Assembly: GCA_010405405.1 (NCBI GenBank) | Contig: MU004248.1 | Coordinates: forward strand, 7,250-71,249 | Direction of reading: 5' to 3' | DNA: 64,000 bases | Origin: Microthyrium microscopicum | Lineage: Eukaryota; Ascomycota; Dothideomycetes; Microthyriales; Microthyriaceae | In this document: piece by piece, positions 52,202 to 64,000 of the stretch | Layout: each line of letters begins with the position of its first letter | How positions within the stretch are numbered: the stretch's first letter is position 1 | Made by a program: the position numbers and the translations under genes | Notes under the pieces: model-generated | The model's database searches: none | What the model was told of the DNA's origin: nothing | What the model saw: the letters and a program-made list of their open reading frames with translations, nothing else

Positions 52202-54013
52202 TCAAAGCAATTTGACTGCCGACAAGGACGATGCGAGGCCGTCGGTTTGGTCGTCTCCTTTGGACGAGGATTTATTAGTCCACTGCTGCTCCTTACGAAA
52301 AGCCTCCAGATCTGCAGCCATTTCCTCTGCTGTCCGTTCCCTTCGTTTTTCTTTCTCCTGCCTCGATTTTGGCTCTGGTTTTGGAACTGTTCTACGTCGC
52401 CGAGGGCTAGTGGGAGACGGAGAGTTGTTGGAAACTGAGCTGGAAGATGCGGTAGGAGAGACTTTCGTCCGCCCCGAGAGCCGCGATGCGCCGGGTACTT
52501 TGGCCGCCTTTGAGGCGCTGCTTGGAGTCTTCTTGGGAGTCCCAGTTTTGGTAGTCTCCCCACTGGAATCCGCAGCCTTACGGTTTCGGATCTTGTCGAG
52601 TCTTTCTCGACGTATTTGTCGACCGTTTTTCTTGGCTCTGGAATTTTTATCCTGCACTGATTCAGTGGGTAACTTTCTCAGTTTATGGATGGCGGTTTTC
52701 CGTTTGACAGAACGAGATACTGCATTGAGGGCGGAAGGAGCAGCTGGGGGAGTTTGGATGCCTTGTGTAGAGGATGAAGTCACTATTCCAAGGTCGTCCT
52801 GTCCTTGTTGTCTGACCTGACCACCATTAGGAGACTCAGGTTGGGAAGGTAGTGCCATATCGGCAGAATTACGGGTAAAGCCATCTTCTATGTTGGCGAT
52901 ATCATTCTGCTGGTTTGGGAGGATGGTATCAGGAGCTATAGCCTGTGTCATAGTGTTGGATTGCTCTGTAATTACAGGTGCAATGCTACTGGAAACAGTT
53001 TGTTGTATGCCAACTGGGGGATAAAGTGGACTATGAGTGGAAGATGCAGCCTGTGCCTTAATGGCGAACTGCTGCATGAAAGCAGCTCCCAGCCCGTTCG
53101 GAGCGTTTTGTTGCAGTCCACTCGAGGGATGCTGAGGAACGGAGCATAAGGATCCAGCTTGGACGTCCTGGCTGCTCTGCTGTGACAAGGCTTGATATCC
53201 GCCATTCACCAGCTCATCATCGCTCATGACAGCATCAGAAATACTGGCCTGAGAAGGGAGACTCTGCTCAGGATCGCTAATGTCGAGACGCCGGACACCT
53301 TTGGTAATGGCTCTCAACTTCTTGTTCAGGCAGTCCTCAGGGCTGATCGGGAAGTGTCGCTTAGTCACTCGAGGCTTCCCTTGAACTGCCAATGGACTTG
53401 TTGAACGACTGCTACGGCCGCGCTTTGGTGACTGTGGTTCTGGGCTATGCCCGGAGACCTGCTTGCTGGAGGGGGGGGACTTGCTTCGGCATAGGGATCG
53501 CCCTTTTTGGTTTATCTGCCGAAGGATATTGCCTACTGTGGCAGGCACTTGAGGAGACTCTGGAGATAATGGGCCGAAGTCCTTGAATTTGACAGCTCGA
53601 TTGCTGCTGACTGGCTTGGTGACAATCACTGGGTGTGGTGGGTGCATTGTCTTTGTTCGTAGCTCTTTGGCGATTTCAGGCTTGCAGACGACCGCGAGGA
53701 CACCATTATTGGCCACTGCTCGCAGGACTGGAGCAATACTTTCTAACCTAGAAGTAATGAGTTAATCACACATTTCAGTCAGGCAGTCAGGACTGGCGTA
53801 CCCTTCGTTGTCGGCTATGAACAAGAGCAATCCAGAAGTGGCCGCGTCAATGTGCCCAACTGGGACGGCCTGTGGCGAAGCGCTGGTTGATGATCCAGAA
53901 AGAGCTGTATTGGCATCTTCTATGATCATATTTTCCGGAACTGAGGAAGCACAAGAGCGGTCGACATATTGGAAGCTTGGTAGCCGAATATAATTCGAAG
54001 TTGTGGCACCCAT
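52202..54013 (-). CDS. Basic, largely disordered protein of unknown function
   Basis: Two exons, 54,013-53,802 and 53,747-52,202, joined by a 54 nt intron (GTACGC donor, TTAAC branch, TAG acceptor), give 585 aa. Residues from about 50 to 125 form the only part that looks folded: GLLLFIADNEG runs across the splice into ESIAPVLRAVANNGVLAVV, then VIVTKPVSS. This alternation loosely recalls a degenerate response-regulator receiver domain (inference, weak). The rest is Ser/Gln/Pro-rich. The last 180 residues are strongly basic, with NLS-like clusters (RRRRTVPKP, KEKRRERTAEEM) and a short predicted helix near the end, so a nuclear or RNA/DNA-associated role is possible. The start chosen is the first ATG in frame; exon sequence further upstream cannot be excluded. 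It converges with the unassigned 51,764-52,054 region. Confidence 0.7.
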
Positions 54014-54948
54014 CGTAGCGGATATAGTCCAGAGCTCCAAAGAAGTGTGAGAAGTCGTCGAGTAAAGAAGTGAGAGTACGCGACTTTAGTATGTCAAGAA
54101 GCGGTTGAGAAATAAAGAGGGCGAGTAGTAGAAAGATTGACCCTGGCCATGGTGTCAGTAATGTCCCAAAGGCAATTAACCATGAACATGGTCCGGCGCT
54201 CTTACCAGAAAGAGCGTTAACTGCTGATTCGTAATACCTGTTAGGCGAAGCACAACCGTTTGGATGCTTAGAAGTAAGACTTGGAGAAGGGCCAGAAATA
54301 GCGTGGAAGCTGAATTATGAAATGTAGATGGTGTTGGGTCAAGTCTGAGGACACAGGCTGGGGCGAAGGAGATGGAGCAACAGATGGGCAAAGATATAGC
54401 TTTAAAAAACAAGCCGCCTTTCACTCTACCACGTTAGTTCTTTCGCGAGGTCGATAACAGGCAATGACTGGCTCGTCCGAATCGAGAAGCTGCGGTGGGC
54501 TCCATTCCACCTCATTCAGGTTCAGATACTACCTGTTACCTCGCGTCTGACACAACGAACCACCTGAGCATCTAACACCGCGCTCGCTGCTGATTCGAGG
54601 ACCACTGAATGCCATTCGACGTCTATATAAAATGATAGCACGGAATATATACATGGCTATGAGCAACGGGGCTAGCCGCAATATCAATTGAATCAATAAA
54701 ATCAAACATCAAAGATTATGACATGGTTTTGACCACAATTTGTATTGAGCAACGCAATGAATGAACAAAGGTCGTTCAATGCGAAAAGAGTGTTTAAGTA
54801 ATCGTAATTCTACATAGACCCAGAGATACAATGTCATAGATCAGTTTTACCGACACTGTAAATACTATACTAATTGTTTGATATGGGTCTTGTGTTCCAT
54901 GCACAAGCCATATTGATCCAAATCTGTACTTGGAAGTCAAACTCCTCT
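54014..54948. other. 5' flank of the 585-aa gene and intergenic DNA
   Basis: About 0.9 kb with no firm gene. The part to about 54,430 is probably the 5' untranslated region and promoter of the minus-strand gene and includes a well-formed intron (54,143-54,205). Several open frames here lack ATG starts. A TATA-like TCTATATAAAAT occurs near 54,620 on the plus strand. Confidence 0.5.
54143..54205 (-). other. Predicted intron, probably in a 5' untranslated region
   Basis: On the minus strand a GTAAGA donor at 54,205, a TACTGAC branch site and a CCAG acceptor at 54,143 form a 63 nt intron of fungal type. No ATG-initiated frame runs into it, so a 5' UTR intron of the 585-aa gene is the simplest reading. 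It could also belong to an unrecognised exon. Confidence 0.45.
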
Positions 54949-55688
54949 CTAATCTGTTTTATAACCCAACAAGTCCTCACTGCCTGAGAAATTGTTGGAT
55001 GGACTAGCAAACATATCTTGCCATGACGCTTCAGTATTAGCCCCACTCTCAAACATATCTGCGCTTGTATTGTCCCGAAGAGGGCTTTCGTCGTCGATTG
55101 AATGGTACGTACTGGTCTTGCTTTGCCAACGAAAGAAGTGCATGAGCAGTTATGGAGTCTACTCTCCTGACTTGAATACGACTTGGTGTAGACTCTGTGT
55201 TGCTTATTTCCATCTCGGCGTTGTCCATATCGATGTCTTCAAACTGGCGGAAAGGCATGTCGGAGAATTTTTGGAAGTCGCAGCAATTAAACGACAGGCT
55301 TGGCGGTTCGAACGAATTGCCGAGGTAAGATCGACGAAGGTTGCGATCCGTGAGTTGACGAGTTGGAAACAGAGATCAAATGCGGAAGCCCGGTAGCGTT
55401 TAACTATGTTTATGATGAAATGTCGTGGCAAAAGTCACTGAACCAGTCCCTCGCACGGCCATTCGCCGAACTTACTAGCGTTAGATGTGACAATTCATTG
55501 AGGAAGATGCTTAGATCGTGGTGTATATATTCTGGGAAAGTGTCCATCACTGATCGGACACTAGGTAAATGGGTCTGTAACTTGCTGGCGATGACGCCCA
55601 AACAAGCCAGGACATGGCCTATATATTCCCATGGCTTGATGTTCAATTGTACTTTCAAGTGACCGTTGCAAACAATAGTTCGTGCTTG
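54949..55688 (-). pseudogene. Unresolved multi-exon gene or gene remnant
   Basis: Several minus-strand frames look coding but do not join into one start-to-stop model. The upstream part (about 55,688-55,476) reads KPWEYIGHVLACLGVIASK and on to FLNELSHLTL, and stops at a good GTAAGT donor (55,475). A middle part near 55,330-55,160 reads GNSFEPPSLSFNCCDF and FRQFEDIDMDNAEMEI. A last part ends SGSEDLLGYKTD at 54,949 and can be joined to the middle through a GTAGAC...CAAG intron. No in-frame ATG was found for the first part, and the DNA upstream is the SER1 promoter. Composition resembles the C-terminal half of a fungal transcription factor, but no DNA-binding domain is present, so a 5'-truncated relic is plausible. 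Family not identified. Confidence 0.35.
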
Positions 55689-55810
55689 TTACTTGTTTTG
55701 TCAAAGGTGCATTAGAGCTGAGATGAGGTGAAGTTAGGAGCTATAAGGCTGATAATAAGGCTGAGGACGAGGCTCAGGCTTGGCACTTTGCGCCAATGAC
55801 AGTGGTTCTG

Positions 55811-55820
55811 GTCACGTCAC
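55811..55820. promoter_or_regulatory. CRE/bZIP-like site upstream of SER1
   Basis: GTCACGTCAC (reverse GTGACGTGAC) contains two overlapping TGACG-type half-sites, about 130 bp before the SER1 start codon and followed by a run of 10 or more T (55,842-55,851). It is not the TGACTCA consensus of the Gcn4/CpcA general amino-acid control, so regulation through it is only a guess. Confidence 0.3.
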
Positions 55821-55951
55821 GCCGACTTCGCACTGGCATGCTTTTTTTTTTGGCATCAGATGAATCATAAAGAGTTAGTTCTTCTGAAATAACATTATCT
55901 CTCCAACTCCTCTATTCATCACGCCTGAATCCATAAATCCTCAACGCCGTT

Positions 55952-57350
55952 ATGCCTTCGCGCGATCAAATTCACTACTTCGGTGCTGGCCCCGCTCCTC
56001 TGCCCACTCCTGTGCTTGAGAAGGCCGCCGGTGCACTCCTCAACTACCAAGACACCGGCATTGGTATATGCGAAATCTCTCACAGAAGTGCTCAGGCCAA
56101 TCAGGTCCTTGCCGATGCAAAGTCTGCACTGACACAATTGCTGGATGTTCCCGATACATATGATATTCTCTTCCTACAAGGTGGCGGGACGGGCGAGTTC
56201 AGCGCAGTTGTATACAACTTGGTGTCCATATGGGTAGAGAAGAGACGAAGACGGGCCTTGGAAGATCTGACAATCGCACTGGCAGATGGAAAAGAACCGG
56301 GCTCAAAGGAAGACTTGAATGCCAAAGTTCTGCAACGCCTCAAAGCTGAAGTGGACAAAGAACTCAAACTTGATTACCTTGTTACTGGATCCTGGTCTCA
56401 AAAGGCAAGCCAAGAAGCAGCTAGACTTGTTGGTGCCGATAAAGTCAATGTTGCAGTGGATGCCAAAGCCAGAAACGGTGGCAAGTTCGGCATTATCCCA
56501 CCAGAGTCGGAGTGGAGTCTTACTCCACGAAAGAGAGAAGGCGGTCCAGGTTCAGCTCTCATATACTTTTGCGACAATGAGACCGTCGACGGAGTAGAAT
56601 TCCCCTCTTTTCCAACATCGATAACTGGCCATGCCGAGGACGATGTTGATGATGATGCGCCTCTGATTGTTGCCGATATGTCATCCAATTTCATCAGCCG
56701 GAAAGTCGATGTGAAGAAATATGCTGTCATCTTTGGCGGAGCGCAAAAGAACGTTGGCAATGCTGGCATTACCATTGTCATTGTACGAAAGTCACTATTG
56801 CCTCCAACCGCAGCTCTAGCAAGTCCCGAGGTGCTTCGTGCTGTTGGCCTTCCCATCGGACCGATCGTGTTCGACTGGGCTACGATTGCAAAGAATGATT
56901 CGTTATACAATACGCTGCCAATATTTGACGTCTGGATTGCCGGCCAGGTTATGGCAGGGCTACTCGAGAAGTTCGGATCCAAGAAGATTCAAGGACAGGA
57001 GGAGATCTCTCGCCAGAAAGCCAACCTCATTTACGGAGCTCTGGACAAATATCCAAACGTCTACCATGTGGTACCCGATGAATCTGTTCGCAGTCGCATG
57101 AACATTTGCTTCAGGGTTCATGGCGGAGATGCAGACAAGGAAAAGCAATTCCTCGCTGGAGCAGAGAAACTTGGTCTCTCTGGTCTGAAAGGTCATCGCA
57201 GCGTGGGTGGTATTCGAGCTTCAAATTGTAAGTACCCCCTGATGAGTTGAAGTGGATAAAATAACTAACTAGTATCAAGACAACGCAGTGTCTGTCGAGG
57301 GCGCGAAGAAACTTGCCACATATTTAGAGGAGTACGCAAACAATAAATGA
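55952..57350 (+). CDS. SER1: Phosphoserine aminotransferase (SerC)
   Basis: Two exons, 55,952-57,227 and 57,280-57,350, give 448 aa. The 52 nt intron has a GTAAGT donor, a CTAAC branch and an AAG acceptor, and splits the Tyr codon of ASNYNAVS. The enzyme transfers an amino group from glutamate to 3-phosphohydroxypyruvate, the second step of serine synthesis, with pyridoxal phosphate. The N-terminal FGAGPAPLP and EISHRS match class-V aminotransferases of this type. The PLP-binding lysine is Lys266 in FGGAQKNVG. The C-terminal motif GHRSVGGIRASNYNAVS, completed only by splicing, contacts the substrate phosphate. The usual GPAG after the lysine motif is GNAG here. A charged insert of about 45 residues around positions 105-150 makes it longer than bacterial SerC, as in other filamentous fungi. 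It converges with the phosphopantetheinyl transferase gene, 196 bp away. Confidence 0.97.
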
Positions 57351-57546
57351 TCGCGAACATATGCAAAAGCATTCAACACTGGAGAAAATTCGACTACGGC
57401 GTCAAGGTATGATCTCAACAGCACGGACAGCCAGGAGTTTGCGGTCTTGGAAAATCGTTCTTCAAACGGAATATTCGATGCGAAGATAGGTATGATTACC
57501 TGAAAATACTACTCTACTACTGACTGAGATAATGTTATATCAAATA

Positions 57547-58654
57547 TTATGACCACTTGGTGGCTAGCGGCATTATGTCTCTATCTAAACTTATTCTATG
57601 CCAGTCAGGAAATTCCTGATCTTGCTCTAAAGGCTTAATCATGGAAGCTATGATATAGTCCTCTTCAAACGATTGTAACTCAAACAATACATCTCGCACC
57701 TCCTCTCCCTTGAAAGTGATTGAAACTTCCTCGTCCTTATTCCCAATCGTCTCACCAAACACACCAGCCAGACTACACCTAGGAACTGCTCCCTTCCTCG
57801 GTGCTCGTACGCCAGTGAACTCAATTTCTTGGATCCACCTGGCCGCCAGACCCTCGCCCGCAAGCTTGACATACGCCTCCTTGAGTGCAAACGCCGCATA
57901 AAAGTTGCGCACTTTTTCTTCAACCAGCAATTCGCTCTCAAACTTTACTTGCCGCCCATCAAACATGACACTCAGTGCCTGCCCGCACTTCACCGTGCGG
58001 TCTAGTCGTCCCAGTATCACATTAGACACTTCCTCCCCATCTAGCAGTCTCACGCTGCCCTGAGGCGGCAAACTCCACGCTAACGCAAAGAGCTCTTGCT
58101 CGCTAAAGACGTCCGAGAACACGGCAAGAAATGTTGGCACATCTGAGCCCGCAATACTAGCCATATCATTGCGTTCGTTCGGACTAGTTAGATCGACGCT
58201 CACATCTGGCACTGGCGCACCTCTCCCCACAGCACCCACGAGCACTACCAGGCCCTTTTGATGGCTCACGTTGAAGTCAATATGCGGCCACTCATCGTTG
58301 GGCGGAGCACCTGGCGGGGACGCCCAGCATGGTTTTCCCAGACGGGGGTCGAGGCGCCGTGAGAAGGCGATAGAAGACCAGGGAAGGCCGGTGGCTTTGG
58401 CCAGGAAAGCACGCTTCAAGAGGGCGGAGCCAAGGGACATGCATGCATCGGGAAAGCGGTATTTGCTGAGGATGGGATTTTGTTCGGCGGGTGGTAGTAG
58501 GGCGAGATGGTCGCGAGCCTGAAGGAGGTTAGTGATATGGTGCATGTGGGATGTGGGAGGGGTTCATTACGGCGTCTTGTATTTTTGTGCCGGACCACAG
58601 TGTACGTGTATCGAGAAGCCAACGGGTGATTTCGGTTTTTGGGTGAGAAGCCAT
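57547..58654 (-). CDS. npgA: 4'-phosphopantetheinyl transferase, Sfp/NpgA type
   Basis: Two exons, 58,654-58,571 and 58,518-57,547, give 351 aa. The first exon encodes 28 residues, including the conserved opening ITRWLLDTRTLW. The 52 nt intron has a GTAATG donor, a CTAAC branch and a CAG acceptor. The enzyme moves phosphopantetheine from coenzyme A to carrier proteins. In fungi one such enzyme serves polyketide synthases, nonribosomal peptide synthetases and alpha-aminoadipate reductase (lysine synthesis). Visible motifs are FNVSHQKGLV, the metal-binding Asp in VSVDLTSPNER (GID-type position, here VD) and FALKEAYVKLAGEGL (W/FxxKEA). Length and ending (LDRDIMPLAT) match NpgA. A Met inside the intron would give a plausible-looking but wrong start. 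No biosynthetic cluster lies nearby. Confidence 0.95.
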
Positions 58655-58945
58655 GATATTGCTGTTCATGTAAATGTGGTATCAGACGCAGCGGGCTCTA
58701 AGTGAGCGTGGTGAGATGGACAAAGCTAGATCAAGCAGGGGTAGAAGAGACGTAGAGATTCAGCGTGTGGGCTCATTCGGGAATATGTATGAAGCTTAGT
58801 CTCTACAAAGAGGTAGACAAGCTGATATTATTACTATTCAAACATGCTCGCTCGTTTCTGTATTAATGCTCTATCTTTGTGATATGCTCACAGCATAAAC
58901 TCGTCTACGCCACATTCCTATGCATATGCACGAACTAAAATGTAT

Positions 58946-60671
<1,726 letters not shown>

Positions 60672-60895
60672 GATGAAAGGAACAAGACGCGATAGAGTTG
60701 TAAAGGAGAGAGGAAGAGAAAGAAGGAGGAAGCTCCAAAACCAAATAATTATTGCAAGCGCGAGAACAGAAGGGAGTGGTACATATTCGAGGGGCGATTG
60801 GCTCATCGCTAGGGGCGAGTTACCACTAGCGGCATCGTGCTAGTGCCAGCAACTCATCGGTCCGGACTAAACCATTACCGCAGAGAATTCTTTAG
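60672..60895 (-). promoter_or_regulatory. CYP51 promoter remnant with CCAAT box
   Basis: Only about 220 bp of ordinary DNA separates the preferred CYP51 start from RIP-degraded sequence. A CCAAT box (60,801-60,797, minus strand) lies about 126 bp before the ATG; the CCAAT-binding complex is known to act on fungal cyp51 promoters. If the upstream ATG at 60,806 is used instead, this box would be coding and only about 90 bp of promoter would remain. Confidence 0.5.
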
Positions 60896-63800
60896 ATACA
60901 ACATTAATTAGCCTCTTTTAGTTTAGTGTAATAATAATTTTTACTAATTATAGATTATAGTACTACTCTTTATAATTATATATTAGTTTTATAAAAAGAA
61001 TAATTATATTCTATAACTAGTATACTAGATTTAGTAACTTATTTAGCTACGCTAAATTACTAGTAAAAAGATAATATAGAGAAGAAAGCTATAAGAAAGG
61101 CTACTAATAAACTAAAGACTTTATAGCTTTAATTAAACTATAAACTTAACTATATATATAGAAAATATATATAAATTATTAATAAAAGAACTTAATTAAC
61201 TAAAGATATTAGAGTAAGGATTAATTCTAAGGCAAAATCTATTAATAGATACTAAAAAGGCTAACCTTTAGGTAAGGCAAAGTTGTTTTATTAAATATAA
61301 AAAGACTACTAAAGAATTTAGTAGTTAAAATAGTAAATTTAACTACTCTACTCTAAAAAAAAGAGCTTTTAAGAGATATAGTATTACTATATAGACTAAA
61401 ATCTTAGAATAAATAATTTATAAATACTATATTTTTTAGCTATATAAAAGGTAAATTCTATATTTACGTCTAAAGCTTAGATACTTTAAAGATTTAGTAA
61501 CTAAGTAATTATAGTAATATATAACATTTAAGAAAGTAAGTAACTATTTTTTAGTTAATAAATCTATAGTCTATTGCTAGTAGAAAAAGTAAGATAAGGC
61601 TAAATATATTACTAATAACCTAAGGAGAATAGAACTTAATATAGAATAAGAATACTTTTTAGACTTAGAATTTATAATTTATTACTAGTTTATTATTTAG
61701 CTTATAAAGAACTAAGAAATTTTATCTAGCTAGTTCTTTAAAGAGGCTACTTAATAATAGCCTCTAGTATATACTTCTCTTATAGTATCTAGATAGGCTA
61801 TTTCTTAAAGACTTTACTTTTTAAGAAGCTAGCTTATAAGATTTTAAAAATATTACTAAATTTCTTATTAAAAGATAACCTATATAGGCTAAAACTTTTC
61901 TTAGGATTAGAAATAATTTATTAATTACTTTATTTCTTTTTATTAGTAATACTATACTAAGTTAGTTACTCTTATAAGCTATAAAGTAGAGGTATATACC
62001 TAAATCTCTACTTATTTTATTATAAATAGTAATAAAATTTCTTATATATATAAAACTATACCTAGCTATACTTATTACCTAATAAGATTAAATAATATAT
62101 CTTATACTATTTTTAGAAGTAAATAAAAGAAATAATTAATAATAATATATTTAAGAGCCTCTACTAATAAAAAGATAGTTATAAAACTATTAATTATATT
62201 CTATAAATTACTTACTAAATATTATAATTAAAATAAAGTTATTAAAGGATTTCTTTATAATAAATATATTATTATAAAATTTAATAAAACTACCTAAATA
62301 AATTTATTCTTAATTATTCTATAGATTAAAGATTAATAGATTCTTTATATAGATTCTAAGTAGTACTAACTTAAGTAAGAATAATATTACTAATAAGCTT
62401 AAAGTAAGGATACTCTTTTTTAAATTTATTTTTATTCTAACTTATTCTTTAGAATATAGTATAGGCTTTAATTTCTAAGGTAATAAAGTTTATATCTTTA
62501 CTACTACTAAATTTATAAAGTTTAATAGTAGTTCTATTAGCTAAATTTACTTACTAATATAGCTTATACTTCTTTAGCTAATATTAAAGATTATTATTAA
62601 CTCTATAGTATTTTATATAACTAAAGAAGTTAAGGCTTACTATTATATATATAGTATTATTCTTATAGTTATTATCCTTAGACTAATAGCTAAGATTTAA
62701 CTTTTAGACGTTAATATTAACTAAGTTATTAAGAAGTACCTTTAGAAATATTAAGATGAAATTGCTTTTAAAGTGTATCTAAATAAGGATTTTTATAATC
62801 TTGTTATAAGTAAAAAATATATTATCTTAACTAAAATAGTTACTTATATATAGGAAAAGGCTTATACTTAGTAAACTTATTAAAAATATAATATTATAAA
62901 GTGTTTTTTTACTTATACTAGAATTAATATTACTCTAAATAGCTTAGAAGATTATCTTATATTAGTAAAAGGAATAGCTATTAGTAATATTAATTTATTA
63001 GATTAGAGATTAATATTATTACTAAGAAATAATTTTAATAATTTAAATCCTCTTAAGGAGATAAAGATTAAAAAAGAAAAGAGTATTTCTTTATTTTATA
63101 CTAATTAGGCTAATAAAGAAGAGGTTAATAATTATTTAAATTAATAAAAAGAAGAAGCTAATTCTTTTTTAGACTCTAAATCTAACTTTAAGTATATAGA
63201 ATTAGAGTCTTTATAATATATAGATCCTTTTATAGCTATAGCTCTAGTTTAGACTCTATTTTAGCTTTTATTTTAGCCTCTATTTTAAACTACTTATTCT
63301 TAATCTCTACTTCTATCTTAGTCTTACTCTCTATTTTAGAATTAATATTAAACTATTTATACTTAATTTATTTCTACTTTTCTAACTTAGTATAAAGCTT
63401 AACTAATAGATTAAACTTAGGAAGAGTAGTACTAACTTATTTCTTAATATTAGAGTTAAGTAAACTTTAACTATTAGAATAGACTTTCTTTCTTTATAAA
63501 TTACTATTCTCTTATTTAGGTTCTAAAAAAGAGCTATAGTAAAAAGAAGGATAATTAATCTTAGAAACTTAATCTTTCTTAGTAATAAAATTCTTAATTA
63601 GTAAGTCTTACTAATTAGGTAAAGTTTAATCTAAATTTTTAGCCTATTATAAAAGTTATTTAGAAGAGAGAACTAAGGAAACCTTATAAAAAGAAGAATC
63701 CTTAGGCTATAAAAATACTTATAGTAAAAAAGTTAATTATAAAAAAGCCTATTCTAAAGAAGTAATTAATAAAAGTAAAGAAATAGATTTTATATATTAA

Positions 63801-64000
63801 TAACTATTATTAAAAGTTAAAGTTTTTTATATATTAAGTCTTTTATTTTATCTTTATAAAGTATAAAAATCTTTTTTAGTTATTTATAGAATAACTTATA
63901 TATTTACCTTTAAAGCTAGTTTAATTAGTTGCTAATTATATTAGTAAACCTATTTATAGTATACTATATTTCTATTTATAAAAGGAGTTATAAAAAGTAA
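60896..64000. mobile_element. Unclassified RIP-degraded repeat block
   Basis: Composition switches abruptly at about 60,890 to the same TpA-rich, CpA-poor type as the left block. No LTR, terminal inverted repeat, target duplication or recognisable reverse transcriptase was found. Plus-strand frames between about 63,100 and 63,900 are rich in Ser, Gln and Lys-type codons and could come from a transposon-encoded protein, but I could not name the family. It runs off the window end. Confidence 0.5.

Noticed and set aside
53847-54232. Second open minus-strand frame (about 128 codons) overlapping the first exon of the 585-aa gene
   Set aside because: It has no ATG start and no splice path to the downstream exon, whereas the alternative frame joins the 1.5 kb exon through a clean intron. 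It remains a possible alternative exon.
54176-54424. Hydrophobic 82-codon minus-strand frame
   Set aside because: It begins at GTG and lacks an ATG. It probably represents 5' untranslated sequence containing the predicted intron.
58519-58570. ATG inside the intron of the phosphopantetheinyl transferase gene (MHHITNLLQ start)
   Set aside because: It would drop the conserved ITRWLLDTRTLW opening that the spliced first exon supplies.

Overview
The window looks like part of a filamentous ascomycete chromosome (Pezizomycotina, most likely Dothideomycetes). Evidence: short 44-95 nt introns with GTAAGT/GTATGT-type donors and CTAAC-type branch sites, typical fungal housekeeping genes, and an extreme two-part base composition. 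Positions 1 to about 42,340 and about 60,890 to 64,000 are very AT-rich DNA, depleted of CpA/TpG and full of TpA. This is the signature of repeat-induced point mutation (RIP) acting on transposons. Between them lies an 18.5 kb gene island of ordinary composition.

Left AT-rich block (1-42,408): stacked fossil Ty3/Gypsy LTR retrotransposons, all heavily degraded. Five can be separated. D (minus) is the older element at the left edge. A (4,857-12,276, plus) sits inside D with 202 bp LTRs and a GTTAA target duplication. C (13,026-29,645, plus) has 360 bp LTRs and an AAGAT duplication. B (21,571-29,450, plus) has 220 bp LTRs and sits inside the 3' LTR of C. E (from 29,651, plus) and F (to 42,408, minus) are less complete. 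A 10-N assembly gap lies in F.

Gene island: an Rch1/SLC10A7-type membrane protein (44,254-45,671 +); mitochondrial ETF-ubiquinone oxidoreductase (45,923-47,893 -); a Ubp16-like membrane-anchored ubiquitin protease (48,642-50,435 +) that shares a 748 bp divergent promoter region with it; RNA polymerase III subunit Rpc17 (50,967-51,427 +); a basic, disordered protein of unknown function (52,202-54,013 -); an unresolved minus-strand gene or remnant (about 54,949-55,688); phosphoserine aminotransferase (55,952-57,350 +); an Sfp-type phosphopantetheinyl transferase (57,547-58,654 -); and lanosterol 14-alpha demethylase CYP51/Erg11 (58,946-60,671 -). These are independent housekeeping functions (fatty-acid and amino-acid oxidation, serine synthesis, carrier-protein activation, ergosterol synthesis, Pol III transcription), not a metabolic cluster.

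I did not find a clearly new biological system. The most useful observations are the fully resolvable nested-insertion history, the very unequal RIP load on the two LTRs of B, long antisense coding-like tracts downstream of pol in C and E, and the position of the CYP51 promoter directly against a RIP-degraded repeat block. The right AT-rich block (60,895-64,000) could not be assigned to a family.
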